In this document: positions 37,986-45,800 of the stretch, piece by piece
Position numbering within the stretch: position 1 is the stretch's first letter
How the letters are laid out: each line of letters begins with the position of its first letter
IMG/VR virus record: IMGVR_UViG_3300042569_002138
Span: 1 to 46,852 of that record
Length of the DNA: 46,852 nucleotides
Strand: one strand, 5' to 3'
Source: a virus
The notes under the pieces: model-generated
The model's database searches: none
What the model saw: only the letters and a program-made list of their open reading frames with translations
What the model was told of the DNA's origin: nothing
Position numbers and translations under genes: made by a program

Positions 37986-37994
37986 TGTTATAAT
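37986..37994 (+). promoter_or_regulatory. Extended -10 for the major tail protein unit
   Basis: TGTTATAAT, just past the tail-terminator stop. The major tail protein ATG is 61 bases downstream, the longest leader among the rightward units of the head-tail region. Confidence 0.55.
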
Positions 37995-37998
37995 TAAC

Positions 37999-38055
37999 AT
38001 GAGGAAACAAACGCCAAACAACTTAATATCTATTTCTATAGAAAGAGGTGAATAA
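37999..38055 (+). CDS. Possible 18-codon leader ORF for the major tail protein
   Basis: ATG 37999 starts four bases after the -10 and reads MRKQTPNNLISISIERGE, ending in TAA at 38053-38055, directly before ATG 38056. Its last codons GAA-AGA-GGT-GAA form the ribosome site of the main gene. Translation of the leader could feed ribosomes into the main gene. The small distance to the -10 makes actual initiation uncertain. Confidence 0.3.
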   Translation: MRKQTPNNLISISIERGE

Positions 38056-38694
38056 ATGGCATACAGTCGTGGAACATCGACCAACATTATCGTTGGCGCT
38101 GCAGCACTTTTTGTTGCAGACACAACCCTAACTCCAGGTACTCTGGAAAGTTTTGATACTGAAGAATCATTCAAGGAAACCCTTGCTGATGATGCAGGTT
38201 ATACAAACGTAGGTTACACCATGAACGGTCTTGAATTACAGTTCCAACCAGACTTCGGTGAAGTACAGGTTGACCAAATTCTTGACGTTGCTAAACTTTA
38301 CAAGCAAGGCATGCAGGTAAATCTTGCAACTGCTTTTGCTGAGGCTACCCTTGAGAATCTTCTTTTGGCTCTAGCATTTAACTCAGACGAACTATCTGGA
38401 TCAAAGGCATCTAACGCAGGACAGGTTTTAAACCTATCAGGTGGAGATATCGGCGAATGTCCAGTAGAACGTGGAATTGTTGCAGTAGGACCTGGCACAG
38501 GTGATTGTATTGACTCTCCATTCGTGGAACGTGTTTATACAGCATACCGTGCTTTGTCAATCGAAAACGTAACAGTTTCAGCAAAGCGTGACGAGGCTTC
38601 AATGTTTGAAGTTTCATTCCGTTTGCTACCAGAAGATACTTCAGGCTCATACGGTAAGATCGTTGACCGTACCTTTGGAGACCTATTATCTTAA
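38056..38694 (+). CDS. Major tail protein
   Basis: A 212-residue protein that polymerises as the tail tube. It has the abundant-structural-protein composition, strands such as MNGLELQFQPDFGEVQVDQI, a helix AKLYKQGMQVNLATAFAEAT and a C-terminal pattern VERVYTAYRALSIENVTVSA ... MFEVSFRLLPE, common to siphovirus tube proteins. GAAAGAGGTGA is its ribosome site. Its codons are more GC-rich and regular than those of the neighbours, like the capsid gene, as expected for a highly expressed product. A UUCG-loop terminator follows 19 bases after the stop. Confidence 0.8.
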   Translation: MAYSRGTSTNIIVGAAALFVADTTLTPGTLESFDTEESFKETLADDAGYTNVGYTMNGLELQFQPDFGEVQVDQILDVAKLYKQGMQVNLATAFAEATLENLLLALAFNSDELSGSKASNAGQVLNLSGGDIGECPVERGIVAVGPGTGDCIDSPFVERVYTAYRALSIENVTVSAKRDEASMFEVSFRLLPEDTSGSYGKIVDRTFGDLLS

Positions 38695-38713
38695 TAGTTT
38701 AACTATTCTACAT

Positions 38714-38747
38714 AGCCCATGTCTTCGGATGTGGGCTTTGTTGTTTT
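38714..38747 (+). terminator. Intrinsic terminator with UUCG tetraloop after the major tail gene
   Basis: AGCCCATGTC (38714-38723), loop TTCG, GATGTGGGCT (38728-38737) with two G-T pairs: a 10-bp stem closed by the extra-stable C(UUCG)G loop, followed by TTGTTGTTTT. Confidence 0.85.
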
Positions 38748-38748
38748 A

Positions 38749-38757
38749 TGGTAAAAT
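38749..38757 (+). promoter_or_regulatory. Extended -10 for the long tail chaperone
   Basis: TGGTAAAAT abutting the terminator, nine bases before ATG 38767; no ribosome site. Confidence 0.5.
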
Positions 38758-38766
38758 TGAATTTAT

Positions 38767-39480
38767 ATGGCAACTACAATATATAACTCTCAAACAGTGT
38801 ATTTATTCGACGGTACGGAATTAGAAATAATACCATTGAAGATAAAATATTTGCGTGAATTTATGCAAACCTTTAAAGAGATAAAAAAAACAAAAACTGA
38901 TGACGAGGCAATAGAAGTATTGGTTGAATGTGTGCGGGTATGTATGAAACAATATTACCCTTCAATATCTAAAAGCGTTCAAGATGTAGAAGATAGTATA
39001 GATATGCCTACAATATATAAAGTATTAGATACCGCTGCTGGAATTAAAATTAATAAAAAGTCAGAAGAACGAGTCAAGGATCAGGCATTAGACAGTGGCC
39101 AAACCTGGGAAACATTAGATCTTGCAAAGTTAGAATCTGAGGTTTTTTTGCTGGGTATATGGAAAGACTATCAAGAATTAGAAACATCATTATCTATGCC
39201 AGAACTTATGGCAACCCTAGAGGTAAGTAGAGAATTAGATTATACAGAAAAAAAATTTATGGCTGCAATTCAGGGGGTAGACTTAGATAAAGAATCAAAT
39301 AAAGACAAGGGTCAAAAAGAGTGGGAAGACATGAAGGCTAGAGTATTTAGTAAAGGTCAAACAAAAGATAGCAATGATGTTTTAGCATTACAAGGTGTTA
39401 ATGCCCAAAAAGCAGGGTTTGGCATAGGGGATGGTTTAGATTATGAAGATCTTAGAGATCCATCTGTTATTAAAAAATAG
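38767..39480 (+). CDS. Long tail-assembly chaperone (G-T type), separate gene
   Basis: A 237-residue protein. Residues 1-95 (ELEIIPLKIKYLREFMQTF ... MPTIYKVLDTAAGIKI) match the whole of the short protein at 39526. A second part has VFLLGIWKDYQELETSLSMP and RELDYTEKKFMAAIQGVDLD, the usual T-like extension that binds the tail tube subunit, then a Gly/Asp-rich end. In most siphoviruses this long form arises by -1 frameshift from the short gene; here it is an independent, paralogous gene placed first. It probably works with the short form to coat the tape measure during tail assembly. Confidence 0.8.
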   Translation: MATTIYNSQTVYLFDGTELEIIPLKIKYLREFMQTFKEIKKTKTDDEAIEVLVECVRVCMKQYYPSISKSVQDVEDSIDMPTIYKVLDTAAGIKINKKSEERVKDQALDSGQTWETLDLAKLESEVFLLGIWKDYQELETSLSMPELMATLEVSRELDYTEKKFMAAIQGVDLDKESNKDKGQKEWEDMKARVFSKGQTKDSNDVLALQGVNAQKAGFGIGDGLDYEDLRDPSVIKK

Positions 39481-39488
39481 ACTCCTTA

Positions 39489-39497
39489 TGCTATAAT
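39489..39497 (+). promoter_or_regulatory. Extended -10 for the short tail chaperone
   Basis: TGCTATAAT after the long chaperone's stop; TAGGAGGAT before ATG 39526 gives a strong ribosome site, in contrast to the leaderless long form. Confidence 0.6.
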
Positions 39498-39525
39498 TGA
39501 CATAGCCTATATAGGAGGATACACA

Positions 39526-39858
39526 ATGGCAACAACAGTACATGAGGGCGCAGAACTTACTCTCATTGATGGTACAAAAATCAAGGTACGTCCACTTAAG
39601 ATTTCCTTGCTTCGTCCATTTATGAAGAAGTTTGAGCAAGTGGCAGGGGTAGCAGAAGATAATGAAAAGTCAATGACTCTTCTTATTGAATGCGTACAGA
39701 TTGCTATGGAACAATACAGTCCAGAACTATCTAAAGATGTTAGTAAACTAGAAGAGGTCCTAGACCTTCCAACAGTTTATAAGATTATTGAAGCCGCTTC
39801 TGGAGTTAAATTAGCAGATGCAAACGCTCTTTTAAACACAGTGCTTGCAAACAATTAA
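39526..39858 (+). CDS. Short tail-assembly chaperone (G type)
   Basis: A 110-residue helical protein, MATTVHEGAELTLIDGTKIK at the start and LPTVYKIIEAASGVKL near the end. It is homologous over its length to the N-terminal 95 residues of the protein at 38767 (LIECVQIAMEQYSPELSK versus LVECVRVCMKQYYPSISK). It has its own promoter and a strong ribosome site, suggesting more short than long form, the ratio that frameshifting sets in other phages. An in-frame T-TTA-AAC heptamer lies at 39831-39837 near its end. The tape measure gene follows after 22 bases. Confidence 0.8.
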   Translation: MATTVHEGAELTLIDGTKIKVRPLKISLLRPFMKKFEQVAGVAEDNEKSMTLLIECVQIAMEQYSPELSKDVSKLEEVLDLPTVYKIIEAASGVKLADANALLNTVLANN

Positions 39859-39880
39859 ATAATAAAAGAGGTGTAAATGA

Positions 39881-42800
39881 ATGGCTGACGTAAATGCTAA
39901 TATTGGCGTACATATTGATACGTCAGCGGCATTGGCAGAACTTAAAAATCTTCAACGTCAGTTAGCAAATTTTCATTCATCAGTGTCAAAAAGCAGCGCT
40001 GCTGCTGCAATGGCACAAAAAGGTTTACAGACTAATCTCTTAAACTCAATAAATGCAACGGGCAAGTTCCGTGCACAAATGGGGTTAGTAAGAACCTCAA
40101 CGGAATCATTTACTCACGCACTGGAGACCAATAAACTCTCTATGCGTGAGTATTTCCGTTTTGCAGGCGGATCTACAAAAACATTTGGAAAACTATTTAA
40201 ACAAGAATTTAACACAATTGGCAAGGTAGCCGAAGAACGTGTTAAGAAAATGCAGACCCAATATATTAAGATGGGTCGTGATGCTTCTGGAGCAATGAAA
40301 GCAATTTCAATAACTCCAAATACATTAAATATGAAAGACTACTCTACAAAGTTAGCAGTAGCAGCACAAAAACAAGCATTATTAAATCAATTATTAAAAC
40401 AAGGATCTACCAACCTTTTAAACTTTGGTAAAAATACCCAATGGGCAGGACGCCAACTTATGGTTGGTTTTACAATTCCTCTTGCTTATTTTGGTACCGC
40501 TGCTGCCAAGACCTTTATGGATCTTGAAAAACAAGCAATTAGATTTAAACGTGTTTATGGAGATATGTTTACAACAACTGAAGAAAGTAATAAGGCTTTA
40601 GCAGATGTTCAACGACTTGCAGAAGAGTTTACTAAATATGGAGTTGCAGTTGCTGATACTATGGAAATGGCAGCAAATGCAGCAGCAATGGGTAAAACTG
40701 GTGCAGACCTTACAGCACAAGTTGCTCAGGCTACTCGCCTTGCAGTTCTTGGCGGCGTAGAACAAGCCCAAGCACTTGAAACAACTATATCCGTTACAAA
40801 TGCTTTTGGTGTAGCAGCAGAAGATTTAGCAAGTAAAATTAACTTTTTAAACGCAGTAGAAAACCAGACCGTAGTATCTATTGAAGATTTAACAATTGCA
40901 ATTCCTAAAGCAGGTCCAGTTGTAAAGCAACTTGGTGGAGATGTAGAAGATCTAGCATTCTTTTTAACCGCTATGAAAGAAGGAGGTATTAATGCCTCAG
41001 AAGGTGCTAACGCACTTAAGTCTGGTCTGGCATCATTAATTAATCCAACAGAAAAAGCAAGCAAAATGCTTGCAGGGTTTGGTATTAACATAAAAGGAAT
41101 TGTTGAAAGCAATCAAGGAAATATTAGAAATACAGTAATTGGTTTTGCTCAGGCTTTAGACACACTTGATCCATTAAACCGTGCTCGTGCTATTGAGCAA
41201 TTATTTGGTAAGTTTCAATTTTCACGTCTATCAACTTTATTTCAAAACGTAACAAAAGAAGGAACACAGGCTGCCAGAGTATTTGATCTTGCTGGGGCAT
41301 CAATTGAAGAACTTGCAATATTATCTGAGCGAGAACTTGGAGTATTAGAAGATTCAATTAGTACAGACTTTAAAGAATCTATAGAAAATCTTAAACTTGC
41401 AATAGCCCCAATAGGTAAAGAGTTTTTAAAGGCAGTTACACCAATTGCAAAAGCCCTTGGAGGATTTTTAGAAAAATTTAATAATCTTGGAGACGGAACT
41501 AAGAAATTTATTGTTATAGCAACAACACTTGTTGGTGTAATTGGACCAGTATTGTTAATGACCTTTGGTTTACTTGCCAATGGTGTTGCAAATATAATAA
41601 AACTATTTATAACAATGCGTTCAGGATTTTTAAAGGCTGGAAGTAATACCACTCTTCTTGCACAACAAACTCAATATTTAAATACTGAACAGTTAGAAGC
41701 AGCCACAGTTGCTGCATCTTTAAATCAGGCACATACAAGATTGACCCAGTCATTTGCAATAGAAACAACAGCGGTTAAATTATTACGTCAAGCATATATT
41801 GATGCAACTTTTGCAGCACTAAACTTTGCTAGAGCAAATCCAGGAATGATGATGCCAGGATTTAAACCTGGTATGCAAGGTGGAAAACCAAAAGGTTTTG
41901 CATCTGGAACAACTGGATTGCCAGGACCAAAAGGTGCAGGAGATATCATTCCAATTCTTGGTGCCCCTGGAGAAGCAATTATTCCAGCAAAAGTTGCACA
42001 AGATGAAAGATTTAAACCAATTATTAATGCAATGGTTAATGGAAAACTTCAGGGATATGAAACTGGAACAATTGGACTAAAAGTTCCTGCAGATCTTAAT
42101 CCAGAAAATAAAAGTTATAATGCTAGTCAAAGATCTGCAAATGGTATTCAACAACTTTTAAATGAGTTTGTTAAAAACCCTAATGGAACTTATAATTATA
42201 TTGATCCTGAAGGTAAATACAGCAGATTAAATATACCAGCAGCAGAAATATCAAAAGCAATAGACGAAAGATATGAACAAAATAAAAATAGAGTGGGTGG
42301 TAATGTATTTACAGCAAGTCAAATTAAAGACAAACTTGGTTTAACTAAAACTGGAAGTGTTGCTCGAAACACTAGACCAGGAGATACGTCTAAATCGAAC
42401 GAAATTAAAAAAGTTATTGAAAAAATAAGAGCACAAAACATTTTTGATTTTGAAGGTCAAGGAGAAGCAGACGCAATAAAAAAACGTCTTCAAGAAAAAG
42501 GTCTTTTTAATGAAAGACAATTTAATAAATTAATTCAGGTAGAGGCTTCACACATTAAACCATCAATTGGTCCAGATGGGAAAAAGGTTTGGGATCTTAA
42601 AAATCTTGTTTTAGACAGAGGATATGTAAACAATTTTCTTTCAACTAATTTACAAGGAAATCTTGGCAAAAATTTAATACAAATGTCTGCAGAGGAACTT
42701 AAATCAAAAGGAATTGATAAAAACGTACTATCAGATTTTTATCGTAAAAAAGGAATTAAAGGTTCTGAAACTCATCCAGTAACACAAACACAAGCAAAAA

Positions 42801-45800
42801 CTTTACAAGGAATTGCTCGTTACGTAATTTCACAAGATCCAAAATCTTTAAAGAAAATGGGAATATCAAATCCACAAAATGCTTTATATCAAGCACATGC
42901 GCTAGATGCTGGACTAGATCATAGATTTAAAAATAATACCTATGGAACTAAAGGATTAAAAAATTTACAAGATTTTCAAAATATTATTTTAACTAAAAGA
43001 GAAAAGGTTCAATTTAACGATGGTAAAGAAAAAACAGTAACTGGACAAACTGGAACATCAAAGCCACCAGGAATGCAAGTATCTGGCGGTGCAGCATCAG
43101 ATAAAAGAGTTATACCTGCAAAAAATGTATCAAGAGTTATACCTGCTAAATTTGGATTTAAAGGTTCTGGAAGTGTTGCATTTGGTGCAGCAGGTGGTTT
43201 TGATGCTAATGGAAATCCTATTTCAACAAAACCAGGAATGGCTATTTCTGAAATAGAAAAACAATTCCGTGCCGAGCAAAATTCACTAAGACGTAAAGTT
43301 CAAAAAGCAGAGAGAGATAGAATTCGTGCATTAAAAGAAGAAACAGTTGCAACTCAGAAAAAAACAAAGGTAGTTAATGAAACGATTCCTTTAACAAAAG
43401 AACAAATAAAACAACAAAAAGAACAATCAAGACAAATGAGATCACAAGCAATTGGTAGAGTTGCAGGACCAACAGCAGGACTTGCAGGTATGGCTTCTAT
43501 GGGTGCATTTATGACTGGCAATGTTGGTGCGGGTACGGCACTAATGGGTGTGTCTGCAATTGCTTCTATTGCCCCTATGTTAACAAATCCACTTGCAATA
43601 GCAGTTGCAGCAGCAGCCGCACTTGCTGGAGGATTTTTCTTATTAAATAAACGAATGGCTGATGCAAGAAAAAAACAAATAGAATATATTGACTCTGTAA
43701 CATCAGGAACCAAACAAATGCAAAAGGTTGGTGAAATAACTGGAAAAGTTGGAGCATCACAAATTGCACAAAGACAAAGAGAAACTGGTGCAAGAACAAA
43801 TGAATTTAGAACGGGATATGATCGTGAAGATAATCAGTTTGGAACTAATTTCTTAGCATCTGATATTGGCAAAGAAATATTTAAAGGATTTAATGACACT
43901 GTAGCACAAGACGGACCAAAGGCTGCTAAATTATTAGCAACACAACTTGCAACTTATATTTCTGATGGAGTCATGTCAGCAGAACAAGCAAATAGTGTAG
44001 CAAGAGCAATTGGTATTAATCTTGGAGATATGTCTATAACTTCACAAATAAATGGTACATTAAGAGAACTTGTTGGTCCAGACGGACAAGATTTATTAAA
44101 AGATCCGCTTAAAGTAAGAATAAATATTGTTACTCAACAAAATGAAAACACCCAAGATCTTGTTGATGTATTTCAGGCAGAAAGTGGAACAACTACACAG
44201 TCGGATAGGGCAAGAATGGGTTATGTTTCTGCTGCTGCTGTCTCGGCAACAAAAAGTTTACAAATAACACAAGCACAAAGAGATGCTCAATATCAAAATA
44301 ATCAAGCAATTATTGATGGTTTAGAAAAACAAAAAGCAGCAACTACAGACAAAGTAAAACAATTACAATTAGAAAATCAGATTGTTAATGCAAAAACAAA
44401 ACAAAAATTAGAAGATCAAGTTCTTGCAGAAAAGAATAAACAAAATCTTAAAACTGTAGAAGACAATTTTAAAAAAATAGATCAAGAAGCAACAAAATAC
44501 GGAGATACATATATAGCAACTTTACGTGATAGTATTAAAATAAGTCAAAAAGATAATCCATTTAAACAACAATTCCTTGACGCAATGTCAGATCTAAAAG
44601 ATGAATCACTAGAGGTTAAAATAACAACAGCAGTAGAGGGTGGACTGTTAAGTCCAAAAACAACAATAGATTTAATAAATATGTTTGCGGGAGAAAAAGA
44701 TTCCGAAGCAAAAATTAATAATATTATAAATACAACATTAACATCACAAGATCCAGGAGTTTTTGCAACTTATATGAGCATTGTAAGTGGTAAAAATATA
44801 GATTCAAAAATAAAACTGGAAATTTTATCAGATCAAGAAAAATTTGAAGACAGGGTAAATGTTTTAAATAGATTAAAAGATCTTGATGGAGACGCTATAA
44901 ATCTTGAAGTTTTAGTAAATGAACTTGATACTGAAGGTTTAGATAAACTTGCTAAAAGTTATAGAGCAATAGAAAATATTAAAGGTCCAATAACTTTAAA
45001 AACTATAAATGAAATAAAAACAATTACAGGTGATGAAGGTTTAAACATGTCTGGTCTAGTTGATATTTGGAGTAAATATGAAAATTCAACTGATGAAATA
45101 AAGAAAACGGTAATACAAGAATACATTGCTATTTATAAAAGTATTGGTGATAAAGAAGTAGAAGATTTAATAAAAAAAGAACTCTCAACTGGTGGATCTC
45201 CTGACGGATTAGAGCGTAAACAAACAGCATTAAAAGCAAAATATTATAACAAAGATGGTACGGTAAATGCCCCAGCAGTGGCAGCCGCATTAGTTTCACA
45301 ACGGGGTGCAAAAGCACCAAATGAAATTCCAAAAGGACCCCAAGATCCTTTAGATTCTGGATCAAGAGATACTACACTTGATAATCTTTTAAGGAAATTA
45401 AAACTAACAAGAGATGCAAGCATTAATGCTCAAGGAGGATTAGAAGAACTTAGAAGGGTATTTAAAAAGTCAAACGGAGATATAACAAAGTTTTCAGGAG
45501 TTATACAACAACTTAATGCAGCAGGTGCTGACACAGGCTTTATTGATTTTGTTTCTAGTCTAGACAATGAAACTCAACGGGTATATCTTAATACCGAACT
45601 TCTTAAAAAAGGAATTGTACAACTCACTAAAGATGGTAAAATCGCAATGGACTTATACAAAGAAGCAGCCTTGGGTGCTTTTCAAGAAGATGCAGATTCA
45701 CAAATTAGAAATATAAATGCACAAGTTGATGGTTTTAAAAGATTAACTGCTGCTGGAGTTGGTGTTGCAGATAGTATAAAATTAATAGCAGATGCAGAAT

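Noticed and set aside
42110-43200. Calling the tape-measure insert an HNH nuclease
   Set aside because: SHIKP and LDHRF are suggestive, but the full Cys/His/Asn arrangement of an HNH domain is not visible.
40726-45365. Several leftward frames inside the tape measure gene
   Set aside because: They lie opposite one long open rightward frame, have no promoters or ribosome sites, and show low-complexity composition.
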